This document shows positions 39,192-48,345 of a stretch of DNA of 64,000 nt, piece by piece. Source of the stretch: Phytomonas francai. Taxonomy: Eukaryota > Euglenozoa > Kinetoplastea > Trypanosomatida > Trypanosomatidae. The translations under genes and the position numbers were made by a program. Position 1 is the first letter of the stretch. Each line of letters starts with the position of its first letter. The DNA lies in assembly GCA_001766655.1 (NCBI GenBank), contig MJCC01000001.1, forward strand, positions 1,047,961 through 1,111,960. The letters are read 5' to 3'. The notes under the pieces are model-generated. The model was not told where the DNA came from. It worked only from the letters and a program-made list of their open reading frames with translations, and made no database searches.

Positions 39192-40554
39192 CCGCCACTA
39201 CCCCCACGTTTCCCTCTTTCGAAGCGCGCTGCAAAAGCACAGCGGAGGGGAATAAAATGTGAACCCCACAAAGTTCTCCCTTTTAGTATCGAAGTTTCAA
39301 TAAAGTTAGTATTCCGACTAAATTGGGATTAAATAACAACAAGCTGCAGATGGTTTCAAAAGAGCTCTGAAGGTAACACGTGATGCGCTGCTTGTCAGAT
39401 CCCTTTTTTTTCCTACCCACACTTTGCGCCTCACACCAAAGGAGGAAAAGAGGTTCTAAAAAGGGGGAAACTAAGAAATCACGAACTTGGTGGAATAGTG
39501 CTTAATGAAATCACCTAAAAAAACACGAACGACAGACAAGAGAAAAAATGCTTCCCTTGGTAATGTTTGTTTATATGCCTACCTATAGCTTGTCGAAATT
39601 CCTTCAAGATTCCTACCCTATGGTTTTTTTGTTTGTTTGTTTTTTTTTGGGGGGGGGGGGGGAGGGTCACAGAGAATACGAACGACAGGAAGTTATGGGA
39701 AAATAATATAGGAGAAAACCTTGCCGCGATGCAGCTACAGGGAGATAGACGCAGATACAGAATGGAAGGAACAAGAAAGATAGGAATAAGGGAGACTCCC
39801 TGGAGAGAGACAGAGAGAAAAGGGGAGAGGAGGAAGGCAGGCAAGAAGAAACTTCTCTGCAAGAATACCCAGCTAATGGAGGGTCAGACAAGGTATTTAT
39901 AGGTATATAGAAGCCTCTACACGCACGTAAAAATTAAGAAGACGGCAAGAATAAAAAGGTGTCTTCATTAATATTGAGAATTCGCAATTATTCTTATTTA
40001 ACACTAGCCAACGTCAAAGCGCTGCCTCAAAAGGCAGGACAATATGAAAAAGAAAAAAAATCAATTAATAGCAACAAAAAAGGTATAGAATTACGACCCT
40101 GGACCTAGCATCCTCGTCTTCCATATTTGCCTCCATTTTTTATCATTGGGTAGCTTGGACTCTTTAACGCACCTAATAACAAATATTCATCTGATCATTC
40201 CTTATCTAAACGATAATTTAGACATTTAGCCAAACCGTCCCATTAGCTTAAGCGCTTTTTATAGCCCCTGTCTTCTTAGCAAACACACAGAACAATGGAA
40301 AGACGCCAAGCGAAGCGAATCTCGAGATTCATTCTCGCATCAATAGAAATCCGTAGGGAAGGCGCGAAGAAAATAACGCCCCCCTCCCACTTCCTCCCAT
40401 ACTCACAAGTCAAATGAGAGGAAAAAGTCGATCCATATTTTGTAAAAAAAAAAAAAAATGGAATCAAAATGCTACTATACATTATTCCCACATCCTGTTT
40501 TTTTTCTCCTCTTTCCTCTTCTTCCGATTTGCTTGCTTCAGCGTCCTCTCCTTC

Positions 40555-40591
<37 letters not shown>

Positions 40592-40695
40592 GGCTCTCTC
40601 GCTCTATCCGATCCCTTGACGAAGGTTATGATACACCCTCCTTCAAACGCCTGCTTGTTGGCTGCTTTCTGTAATTCACCGGCGCCCACCCTTTT
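39192..40695. other. intergenic with CA repeat and C12 sense run
   Basis: This 1504-base AT-rich spacer lies between RPN6 and CK2 alpha. It holds a G12 run (39651-39662; C on the sense strand) preceded by T/G-rich DNA, a 34-base AC repeat (40557-40590) just past the RPN6 stop, and only low-complexity ORFs. Confidence 0.6.
40557..40590. repeat. (AC)17 microsatellite
   Basis: An uninterrupted 34-base dinucleotide repeat, 106-139 bases past the RPN6 stop. Confidence 0.95.
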
Positions 40696-42162
40696 CTACT
40701 TCTTTTTCGCGGGCTCCTTGGTCTCTTTGGCGGCGGCGGGGGCGGGGGCCGCCGCGCGGCGCTTCGCGAGCGTCTCCTCGACGAGCCCGTCGAACTTGCC
40801 GGCGACCTTGTCGAAGAGGGCGGAGACGAGCGCGTCGTAGGCCTCGATAACGCGCAGGGCGTCCTGGTGCAGCGTCGTCCGCTCCCGCGCGCGCGCGGCG
40901 GCCTCGTCGGCGGCGTTCTCGCAAAACTCGCGCGGGTCGCCGTCGGCGGGGTCGTCGTCGTCGAGGACGACGAGGCAGCGGTGGCGCTGGTCGACGATGC
41001 CGCGGAGCTTGCGGTCGAGGATGAGCTGCGAGAGCCGCGCCTCGACGACGTCGACGCCGAGCGCGAGCAGCCCGGCGAGGTGGGCGAGTTGGACCCGGTT
41101 GTAGGGCGCGACGAGCCGCAGGAGGTGGCGCTCGAGGAGGCCGTCGTAGAGGACCCCGAGCTGCCGCCGCACGACCGCGTCCTGGAGGAGGGCGTCGGGG
41201 CCGGCCCGCCCGCCCTCGCGCGCGAGGACGGCGTTGAAGGCGTGGGTGTCCCGCCCCGCGTGGGCCCGCGCGATCGCGCGGAGCGCCGCGACGTCGTCGC
41301 CGCCGTACGCGAGGACGTCCTTCATCGCGAGCAGCCCCGCGAGCTCGTCCGGGCGGTCCACGGCGATCGCGGAGAGGAGGAGGTAGCGGAGCGCGCGGCG
41401 CGCCTGCACGGCGCGGTCGGGAAGCTGGTGGAAGCCCTCGAAGGCCTCGAAGAGGTACGAGAAGGCCGTCTTGTGGTCCTGCTCGTCGGCGTGCAGGACG
41501 CCGGACTGGAGGTCGATCTCGGCCTGCGCGAGCGGGGGGCAGTAGATGCTGTTCGCCGTCGTGCGCGCGGCCACCAGCGCCGCCCGCGCCTTCGCCGCGT
41601 TCCGGATCGAGTAGTGGATCTTGCTCTCCAGGAGGTGGAGGTCGAGCAGAAGCACACGGTCGTCGAGGCGGCGGACCTCGTGCAGGAGGCCCATCAGCGT
41701 CCCCAGCGCCTCCCGCGGCCGCCCCTGCTCGAAAAGAACCTCGGCGAGGCGGAGCTGGAGGCGGTGCCGCAGGAACGTCCGCTTCTCCGCCCGCGCCCAC
41801 TGGATCGTCTCCAGGCAGAGCGCGCGCTGACGCTCGAGCGAGACCCCGCAGTGCACGATCCGCTCGAAGAGCTTGCGCACCATATTCGTCGTCTTCGACT
41901 TGGGCAAGAGGACAAAAAAGGGGCGAATGCGCGTCAAAAGGTCGACAAGATCCTCACCCTGCCCCGTCGCGCCGAGGATCTCCGCCAGGCGGTAGATCGC
42001 CTGCTCCTTCGCGCGAATCTCATCAACCTCGTCCGGCTCGAGGGGTTTGTCGGAGTAGACAATTTTATGGAGGAGCTCGCAGGCCTTGCTGCGATCCCCC
42101 TGGGCGTAGTAGCTCTCGGCCTGCTCCAGCTCTGCCTGAAGACTCGCTTCCTCCAAAGACAT
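40696..42162 (-). CDS. RPN6: 26S proteasome lid subunit RPN6 (PSMD11)
   Basis: The ATG at 42160-42162 gives 488 residues (MSLEEASLQAELEQAESYYA); the open frame upstream lacks ATG and covers the spliced leader region. The protein is an all-helical TPR-like stack followed by a PCI domain. Diagnostic segments include EQAIYRLAEILGATGQGEDL, PKSKTTNMVRKLFERIV, ALCLETIQWARAEKRTFLRH, LRLAEVLFEQGRPREAL, LLLDLHLLESKIHYSIRN, and the PCI winged helix VQLAHLAGLLALGVDVVEAR and LSQLILDRKLRGIVDQ. RPN6 bridges lid and core of the 26S proteasome. The family is about 420 residues; here an acidic loop and an Ala/Pro/Lys-rich tail extend it. Almost the whole gene is GC-rich with strong G/C third positions. Confidence 0.93.
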   Translation of the reverse strand: MSLEEASLQAELEQAESYYAQGDRSKACELLHKIVYSDKPLEPDEVDEIRAKEQAIYRLAEILGATGQGEDLVDLLTRIRPFFVLLPKSKTTNMVRKLFERIVHCGVSLERQRALCLETIQWARAEKRTFLRHRLQLRLAEVLFEQGRPREALGTLMGLLHEVRRLDDRVLLLDLHLLESKIHYSIRNAAKARAALVAARTTANSIYCPPLAQAEIDLQSGVLHADEQDHKTAFSYLFEAFEGFHQLPDRAVQARRALRYLLLSAIAVDRPDELAGLLAMKDVLAYGGDDVAALRAIARAHAGRDTHAFNAVLAREGGRAGPDALLQDAVVRRQLGVLYDGLLERHLLRLVAPYNRVQLAHLAGLLALGVDVVEARLSQLILDRKLRGIVDQRHRCLVVLDDDDPADGDPREFCENAADEAAARARERTTLHQDALRVIEAYDALVSALFDKVAGKFDGLVEETLAKRRAAAPAPAAAKETKEPAKKK

Positions 42163-42861
42163 CGGACACGTAGGCGGCACAATAATTCTTGGACACGTCC
42201 ACCTTTTGGAATAAAAAACTGAAAAAAAAAAGAAAGGAAAGGAAGAGCGGCGATGGCGATCGAAGACGAGGTGTGCGATAGTATAACTGGGTTTAGGCAC
42301 CTAAAGTAAGACAAAAAAACAGGTCGTGTAAAAAATTGAAAGCGAAGCCGCAACTAAGACGACGCTTTTTCCCTTTTCTCTTTGTTTTTTAACTACCCAA
42401 GAAATGGAAGGATTAACAAGCATCCAGAGAGAGGGAGAGAGGGGATAGGAATAGACTTTGTAGTTTACCAGGAAAGCACAACAATATGATTTCTTCATAA
42501 TACATTCTGATATTTTTACCCTGTTAATATGTTATTTGACGATGAAATGTTTAAAACATTCCCACCCCCAACCCACACACACACACATATATAAGCCTGT
42601 TGAGATTGTTATTATGCAAAACTTTACGTGAAGAATATCCTAAATGCACACAAATGGCATGCAATCAGTGTTTCCGGCAGACACCTTTACTTGATGGATT
42701 TCGTTGATCAATTCGGACTCCCACAAAACTTCCAAGGAGCGAATTGAAAAGGAAACCACCACAGCATGCCAACGCGCAAAGCCATGGAAAACTTTCGCTC
42801 ACTGCTCTCATCCCGCATCGGCACTAAATCTGAAGGAGAAATTCTTTCAATAGAAGGCCTC
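42163..42861. other. intergenic, AT-rich
   Basis: This 699-base spacer includes the RPN6 leader, a short CA/TA repeat near 42572-42592 and AT-rich DNA. No ORF is supported. Confidence 0.6.
42219..42246 (-). promoter_or_regulatory. predicted trans-splice acceptor of RPN6
   Basis: The sense strand has a strong C/T tract (CTTCCTTTCCTTTC then ten T) directly followed by CAG, with the G at 42219. The 5' UTR would be 56 bases. Confidence 0.7.
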
Positions 42862-44124
42862 TTAAATCACCGTTGTGGACAGATAAGGAGCCATTAGTGG
42901 GGGTTGAACAGGGGAAAGGACCTCGACGCCCTCCTCAAGGTCATAGCACATATCGGCATCATACCCAGAGAGATCCCCGCACGAGAGAAAGGGAAGAATA
43001 ACCCGCGGGCCTACCCCTCCTACCTCACGCGAGGTTCCGCACGGCTCCTCATTTTCCCTCATTTTAGACCCGGCGGGGCCGCTAAATCCTGCCGCGTAGA
43101 CGTAATCCGGCGTGGGCACGGCCTCCGGTGCCACCGTGAAGACAACGCCGCCATCGATCTCGCTATCCAGCTCTCCCTCCTTGGGATTCGGGTTCGGCGT
43201 GGTCGCCCCCCGATCGCCTGTCAAAAAGCGCGGGACGTAGCCCTCCGGCATGAAAAAGCCCTGGCAAACTAAAAACCCCTCCATCGACGCGTTTCGCGAA
43301 GACTTTGGCTTCACCACACGGACCTCGCGAAAGAAGGCCTCGCACTTCGCGATGAGAAAGCCGGTATTCGGGCCGCGGAAGATCTTCGAAACGAAGCTTC
43401 CGCTGGGGCGTAAGACGAAGGTTGTGAGGTTCAGCGCGGCGAGGAGGAGGTGGTGCTGGAGATACTCGTCGAGCTCGTGCATTCCGGTGACGTCTGGGGC
43501 CCCATCGCACACCACAAGCTCCGCCCTGCCCTCCCAAAACTCCCTTTTCTCCTCTTTCTTCTCCTCCGTCGCTCTCTTTTTACCCGCATCTTCTTCTTTT
43601 TCGTCCGACAAGGAGGGCGAGGAGGAAACGCCGTGCTCGTTGAGCAGGCGAATAATTTCGCGCGCGGTCGCCGCGCTGGTGATATCGCCCTGGAGAACAC
43701 AAACCCCCTCAATTGGGGCCATCTCCTGAAGATCAACCGCTATGATCACCGGACGACAACGACGGTTCGGATTATTATTCCTATTACTATGCGTATTGCT
43801 AGCATGATCCCGACAGCCCTCCTCTGCGCCGTCGACCGCATTCCCGCTCTCGCCTTTCGGATTGGAAGCCCCCTCCTCCTGCCGGGTTCGCTTTTCCCCT
43901 TCGACTTCGGCCGTACGGCCGGAAAAAAGTTTCGCGGCGAGCACCTGCGACCAGCTCCCGGGCGCCGCGCATAAATCCACCACCCCCGTCGTAATGCGCG
44001 CCGCGTCGAGGATGTTAAACTCCTCGTGAATCTGAAGAAGTTTGTAGGCACTCCGCGCACGATAGCCCTCCTCCTTGGCCTTGCGGTAGTAGATATCCCG
44101 CTTGTCTTTCGATGTGCGGCCCAT
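42862..44124 (-). CDS. TRM7: tRNA 2'-O-ribose methyltransferase TRM7 (FTSJ1)
   Basis: The ATG at 44122-44124 gives 420 residues starting MGRTSKDKRDIYYRKAKEEG, nearly identical to the start of TRM7/FTSJ1 from many eukaryotes. The RrmJ-type K-D-K-E centre is visible: K28 in ARSAYKLLQ, D in LVVCDGAPDVTGMHELDEY, K in SGSFVSKIFRG and E in SSRNASMEGFLVCQGF. The SAM site VVDLCAAPGSWSQVL is at about 48-62. Near the end, LPFLSCGDLSGYDAD matches the TRM7 C-terminal motif. TRM7 methylates positions 32 and 34 of the anticodon loop of several tRNAs with partner proteins. Two hydrophilic inserts (about 70-120 and 165-200) and an insert before the C-terminal motif lengthen it over the ~310-330 residue norm. 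Confidence 0.93.
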   Translation of the reverse strand: MGRTSKDKRDIYYRKAKEEGYRARSAYKLLQIHEEFNILDAARITTGVVDLCAAPGSWSQVLAAKLFSGRTAEVEGEKRTRQEEGASNPKGESGNAVDGAEEGCRDHASNTHSNRNNNPNRRCRPVIIAVDLQEMAPIEGVCVLQGDITSAATAREIIRLLNEHGVSSSPSLSDEKEEDAGKKRATEEKKEEKREFWEGRAELVVCDGAPDVTGMHELDEYLQHHLLLAALNLTTFVLRPSGSFVSKIFRGPNTGFLIAKCEAFFREVRVVKPKSSRNASMEGFLVCQGFFMPEGYVPRFLTGDRGATTPNPNPKEGELDSEIDGGVVFTVAPEAVPTPDYVYAAGFSGPAGSKMRENEEPCGTSREVGGVGPRVILPFLSCGDLSGYDADMCYDLEEGVEVLSPVQPPLMAPYLSTTVI

Positions 44125-44697
44125 TTTTGGATTAAAATGATGGAATAATAATATGGTAATTTCCTCCAACAGCACAGCCCCTACGGCTATTAAAATGGTG
44201 AGTGTGTTGGTGGTGATCTAGGCCCAGTGAGGGGAAAAGGGAAAGGAAAACGGGCAGTAGTCCCTTTTTATTTTTTATTTTGAATGGGAGATAATTACGG
44301 GAAATAGAAATCACTAAAGGAAAAAAGGTAACATAACAAAACCACCTGGATTTCCCCTCCTAAAGGGGGGATGAAGATGAGAGGTGTGTATGCCCAGCTT
44401 AATCTAAATGAAACAAGTTGCGCTACCTCCTTTACAAAGGGGGGTGCACACAGACAAAAAGAGTCTCTATCTTAAGTATTTACTTTTGTCAAATTTAAAT
44501 TAACTTCATCATGGAGCTTTTTTTTTTTAAGAACCTTACCTCAGACCCCTTCCTGTTCGCATGAGATGAGGGGCTATTGGTAGTGCTATAGTGCGAATAG
44601 AAAAAGTATAGGGACATTCACATTTCAAAAAAAAAAAAAGAATTCTCGTTATTGTTCTCCTTTATTTACTAGTTCAAAAAGTGGGGTCTAATTTCGT
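44125..44697. other. intergenic
   Basis: This 573-base AT-rich spacer has no supported ORF or RNA gene. Confidence 0.6.
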
Positions 44698-45408
44698 TTA
44701 GGGCCTCATATGGTGCTTCTGCACCTCCTCGCGTACGCGCTGCTCGTACTCTTTAACATCGCGCATGTACACCCGATATGGCTCCTCCTGTGCGGGGTCT
44801 TTAATGTTAGGATTATTCAGAAGCTCCTGGATGCTTAACAAGATCTGTTTAATGGTGATGTTTGGTCGCCAATCCTTCTCCTCGTTAAGAATCGACAGAC
44901 ATACCGTTCCGCTGGGGTAGATGTTGGGGTGGAACAAAACGGGGGTGAAGACGCATTTCGGTGGCCTGGTCGGGTAATCCTCGGTGAAATTCATCAACAA
45001 CCGGAAGTGCCCGCCCTCCCATGGAGTTCCCGGTTTGCCAGGGATGCTCGCCTCCCAGTGCAGAAGATCTAACCCGCCGCCGCCATTATCCGTTGTCGGG
45101 TTTGTATGTGGGGTATTGGTCGTGGCGCCGACGGCGTCGTTGAGAACCCGCCCTTCTGTCGTATGTCCTCCAGAAGACGAAGCCGATATGCCGGCCGGGG
45201 CGGATGGGTTCGGGATATCTTCGCGTTGGCGCTTTCCGACGAAGGCGCCACCCGCTTGAAAGCCCTCCTTCTGGTTTATCGAAGCGGGTGATGAGGAGGA
45301 TTCTGCGGGAAGTTCGCGTGGCTTCGCCCAAAAACCAAAGGGCCGATCCTTCCGCCACGCCTTACGCTCCTCTCGAAGGCGAGCCTGCGCGAGTGATAGA
45401 CCGGACAT
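44698..45408 (-). CDS. UBC9: SUMO-conjugating enzyme UBC9 with large internal insertion
   Basis: The ATG at 45406-45408 gives 236 residues (human UBC9 has 158). The N-terminal helix [17 protein letters not shown] and the core from [19 protein letters not shown] on match UBC9, including [15 protein letters not shown] with HPN at 160-162 and catalytic C170, [19 protein letters not shown] and [14 protein letters not shown]. About 75 extra residues rich in Ser, Gly, Asn and Thr (about 31-113) fall in the loop between the first helix/strand and the next strand. UBC9 is the sole E2 for SUMO and binds SUMO noncovalently through its N-terminal face, close to this loop. The sense strand reads TTGTAG nine bases before the ATG, a plausible splice acceptor (G at 45418). 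Confidence 0.93.
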   Translation of the reverse strand: MSGLSLAQARLREERKAWRKDRPFGFWAKPRELPAESSSSPASINQKEGFQAGGAFVGKRQREDIPNPSAPAGISASSSGGHTTEGRVLNDAVGATTNTPHTNPTTDNGGGGLDLLHWEASIPGKPGTPWEGGHFRLLMNFTEDYPTRPPKCVFTPVLFHPNIYPSGTVCLSILNEEKDWRPNITIKQILLSIQELLNNPNIKDPAQEEPYRVYMRDVKEYEQRVREEVQKHHMRP

Positions 45409-46083
45409 ATCGATCAACTACAATTATGATAAATAGTAATATTAATAGGGTTAATAACAATAATAAGTGAGAAGCCGATTAATCTCTCTCTATAAGGGAA
45501 TGGATAAGTCGAAAGGTAGATAACGAACTGTAGTTTTCCCCTCCCTTCTTTTAGAACAAGTGTTTAGAATTTGCACTCAAAAGAAGTGGTGTCAAACTGT
45601 GCTTTTAATAAAACCTGATAGAAATTATATAGATATAGATATAGATATCAAGCTCCGATAGTAAAGTGGTATATCCTAAAATCATAAATCAAAGGAAGAG
45701 GGACCCAATCGGCCTCATTAAAGAAGAAAAATAAACTATCCACTCTTCTTTAAGTGGTACAAAGGGGTCAAGGATAGAGCTTCACCCTGTTAGATGCAGA
45801 TATCTTTTCCGACACAATAGCGCTATGTTGTGTCGCACGAATGCAAACACAGAGCGTCTTGACTATCAGAACCATCATCAACCCTCGTACTTACAGGTTT
45901 AATTTACAGCAATAACATGTTCTCTCCCCTCTTCCCTCTCCCCCCCCCCCCCCCCCCCTCCCGCACTTTCAGGGGTCTTGAAAGGAGACTTTATTTTACA
46001 CCATGATTGCACACGCATCCCTATCAAATAAAAGAAAACCCCACAGGCAAAAAAAGGAATGACCAACTCGCTTTGTTTTTTAA
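45409..46083. other. intergenic with C19 run and AGATAT repeat
   Basis: This 675-base spacer contains an imperfect AGATAT repeat near 45627-45650 and C19 at 45940-45958 (G19 on the sense strand, 126 bases past the KREPA1-like stop). No ORF is supported. Confidence 0.6.
45940..45958. repeat. C19 homopolymer (G19 on the sense strand)
   Basis: 19 consecutive C on the plus strand within a longer C/T-rich tract, in the 3' flank of the editing-protein gene. Confidence 0.95.
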
Positions 46084-48345
46084 TTAGAGTACGAAAATAG
46101 ATCCTTGTGGCGGAACCACACGCACATATGGATACGCATGGGATCGACGTGAGATATCATCGACGTGTCGATTCATCTTGAGCACCCCCTCCACGTAAGC
46201 CCGGCATCCAATGTGGAGTTGCTGTTGGAGCAGCGTGAGTGGAAGGGTATCGCATGTATTCAGGCAGCGCACCACCACAAGCTCCTCCTCCTCCTTAACC
46301 CCATACTGCGGGATCGCGGACCCTTCCGAAGCCATAGGGCCTCCCCCGTCAGACAGTGCAGAAGCACCTTGAGGATCAGCCCCTTTGGTGTATTGTTCAG
46401 AATACGCTGCGTGTGTTGGCGGCAATGGGGAATCCACACCTAAAATGATTTGCAAAACCTGCGTGTATCCCGCATCGCCCTCACCACTGGCAAGAGATTC
46501 GGGCAGCACCCCGTACTGGATATGCCGCACGATACCGAGTAGCACCACCTCGACCGCCATGCGTGAGTGCACGGAAACTCGGTTCTCGGGGACTCCAGGG
46601 AGGGAGGGAAACGGCGGGGTTTTCGGATCCCCATCCACCATCGCGGGACTCTCCGAGCTACCCTCCACCCCGGTCGCTGCGCGAGTGCCGTTCACGGAAG
46701 AACCCACCCCATGGAGTTGAGCTGAGATGGGGCCCTCAAGCGTTGTTCCGCAATCACCTGCCACGGCTTTATCGGCCGACGTTGACGTCAGCGAAGATTC
46801 CCGGCCGTCTACCCCCTCCCCCGGGGCGATCTCACCGTTTGGAGTCGTCGGCTTACCGTATACCGCGTGCTCGATCGCGCGGAGGGACTCCCACTCCGCC
46901 TCGGTGAGGGCCTCGGTGCCGCCTTCGTCCGCGTGTGCGCTCTCGACGTGATCGAGCAGGGCATCCAAAACGCGGAAGCGATGCGCGGGCGGCCCCGCCC
47001 CGTCCCCGTCGCCCTCGCGCCGGCAGAGCGGGCAGGCAAAGGGCCTCTGTCGAGATCGCGCCGCCCTCGCGTCGGCCGCCGCCGTCCCTCTTTTGCCGTC
47101 CTCGAGGCTGATGAAGGGGTTGATGGGCTCCCGCTCCGGCTCCACGAGCAGATCCGCCTCGCCCGACGACGACCCGCCGCCCTCCGCGAAGGGGTTCGGA
47201 AACCGCTTGCTGAGCTTCCGCATGGAAACGACGCCGCGCCGCGTGGGGAGGAAGGCCGACCCCGCGAAAAGGCCCGGGGAGTCGCGCTTTTTGACCCCGG
47301 GCGCGGCCCCCTCCGGCGTCGCGCGGGCGGCCGGCCTCGACGCGTAGAGCGCGGCCAGCTCCGCGCGGCGGTCCGCCAGCCCCTCCACCGCCCCGGCGGC
47401 CGGCAAAAAGGCCGCGGGCGAGGCGGGGGGGCCCCCCAGGGCGGCTCCCTCGCCCGGCGAGGCCTTCACCACGTCCGCCCGCGCGAGCCCGACCGCGTCC
47501 CAGACCTCCACGAGCAGCCGCTCGACGAGGTCGTCGTCCGGCAGCGCGGGGCCGGCCCGCACGCTCGCGCACCGCCGGGTCCTCGCGGGGGGCGACCCCG
47601 GCGGGGGGCTCCGCGGCGCCTCGCCCGCGCCCTTTTCCGCGTCCTTTCCGCGCGTGGCGGGGCCCAAAGGGGCGGCGGAGGGCGGGGGGGGGGCGACCGC
47701 CGGGCCCGCGCCCAGCGCCTCAACGAGGCCCGCGAGGCCCCCGCCGGCGGCGCCGTGGAGGAGCGCCGCGTGGGCCTCCGCGGAGGCCTTCAGCCGGTAC
47801 GCCCTCCCGCAGACCCGACAGCGGAACCGCGCGCGGAGGCCGTCCCCCTCCTCCGCCTCCTCCCGGGAAAGGCCGCGGGCGGCCCCCCCCGCCGTCGCGG
47901 TTGGCGGGGGCCCGTGCGTGGGGGCGTAGGCGAAGGCGAAGGCGAGGCTCCCCTCCCCCTCTTTCCCCCCCCTTTCCCTTCTTTTCGTTTCCTTTCCTTC
48001 CTTTTCGTTTCCCCCCTCGCCGACGCGCGCGCGGTAGTCGGCGGGGTAGTGCACCGCATGGCCGTCCGGCGGCAGCTGCGGCGGCACGTCGAGGGCAACG
48101 CCGTGTTTGCGGTGCGCCTCCGCCAGCAGCCGCGCGTGCACGTCGGCGGGCTCGGCCGCGAAGTCCGCGAAAAAGCGAAGCGCCGGCGGCGGCTCGCCCT
48201 CCCCCTCTTTTCTTTGCTCGCCCTCCCCCTCTTTTCTTTGCTCTTCTGGGCTGGGCCGCGCGGCCGCGGAGTGGAGGAGGCGCCGCCCGCGCAGGACCGC
48301 GCCGGAAAGGGCGCGGTGGAACACGCGAAGGGGCCGTAGTGCCAT
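46084..48345 (-). CDS. KREPA1: kinetoplastid RNA-editing protein, KREPA1 (MP81)-like
   Basis: The ATG at 48343-48345 gives 753 residues (T. brucei KREPA1 is of similar size). Residues 1-30 (MALRPLRVFHRALSGAVLRG and on) are a clear mitochondrial presequence. A first C2H2 finger has C176, C179, H192 and H197 (FRCRVCGRAYRL ... HAALLH). A second has C438, C441, H466 and H471 with a long loop. The C terminus (about 592-753) is an OB fold like those of KREPA proteins: AVEVVLLGIVRHIQYGVL, EELVVVRCLN, CRAYVEGVLKMN and the ending YPYVRVVPPQGSIFVL. KREPA proteins scaffold the editosome and bind RNA and ligase/endonuclease partners in the mitochondrion. Linkers are long, GC-rich and low in complexity. 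KREPA2 also has two fingers and is the main alternative. Confidence 0.82.
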   Translation of the reverse strand: MALRPLRVFHRALSGAVLRGRRLLHSAAARPSPEEQRKEGEGEQRKEGEGEPPPALRFFADFAAEPADVHARLLAEAHRKHGVALDVPPQLPPDGHAVHYPADYRARVGEGGNEKEGKETKRRERGGKEGEGSLAFAFAYAPTHGPPPTATAGGAARGLSREEAEEGDGLRARFRCRVCGRAYRLKASAEAHAALLHGAAGGGLAGLVEALGAGPAVAPPPPSAAPLGPATRGKDAEKGAGEAPRSPPPGSPPARTRRCASVRAGPALPDDDLVERLLVEVWDAVGLARADVVKASPGEGAALGGPPASPAAFLPAAGAVEGLADRRAELAALYASRPAARATPEGAAPGVKKRDSPGLFAGSAFLPTRRGVVSMRKLSKRFPNPFAEGGGSSSGEADLLVEPEREPINPFISLEDGKRGTAAADARAARSRQRPFACPLCRREGDGDGAGPPAHRFRVLDALLDHVESAHADEGGTEALTEAEWESLRAIEHAVYGKPTTPNGEIAPGEGVDGRESSLTSTSADKAVAGDCGTTLEGPISAQLHGVGSSVNGTRAATGVEGSSESPAMVDGDPKTPPFPSLPGVPENRVSVHSRMAVEVVLLGIVRHIQYGVLPESLASGEGDAGYTQVLQIILGVDSPLPPTHAAYSEQYTKGADPQGASALSDGGGPMASEGSAIPQYGVKEEEELVVVRCLNTCDTLPLTLLQQQLHIGCRAYVEGVLKMNRHVDDISRRSHAYPYVRVVPPQGSIFVL
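48193..48240. repeat. 24-bp tandem duplication inside the editing-protein gene
   Basis: Two identical 24-bp units (48193-48216 and 48217-48240) encode a repeated EQRKEGEG peptide at residues 35-51, just after the presequence. Confidence 0.9.

Noticed and set aside
40867..42222. 451-codon plus-strand open frame over RPN6
   Set aside because: Antisense shadow of a well-matched proteasome gene, with Glu/Val/Arg-rich repeat-free composition typical of such shadows.
46867..48339. 490-codon plus-strand open frame over the editing-protein gene
   Set aside because: It is antisense to a gene with clear zinc fingers and OB fold; its Arg/Gly/Pro content is a by-product of GC-rich codons.
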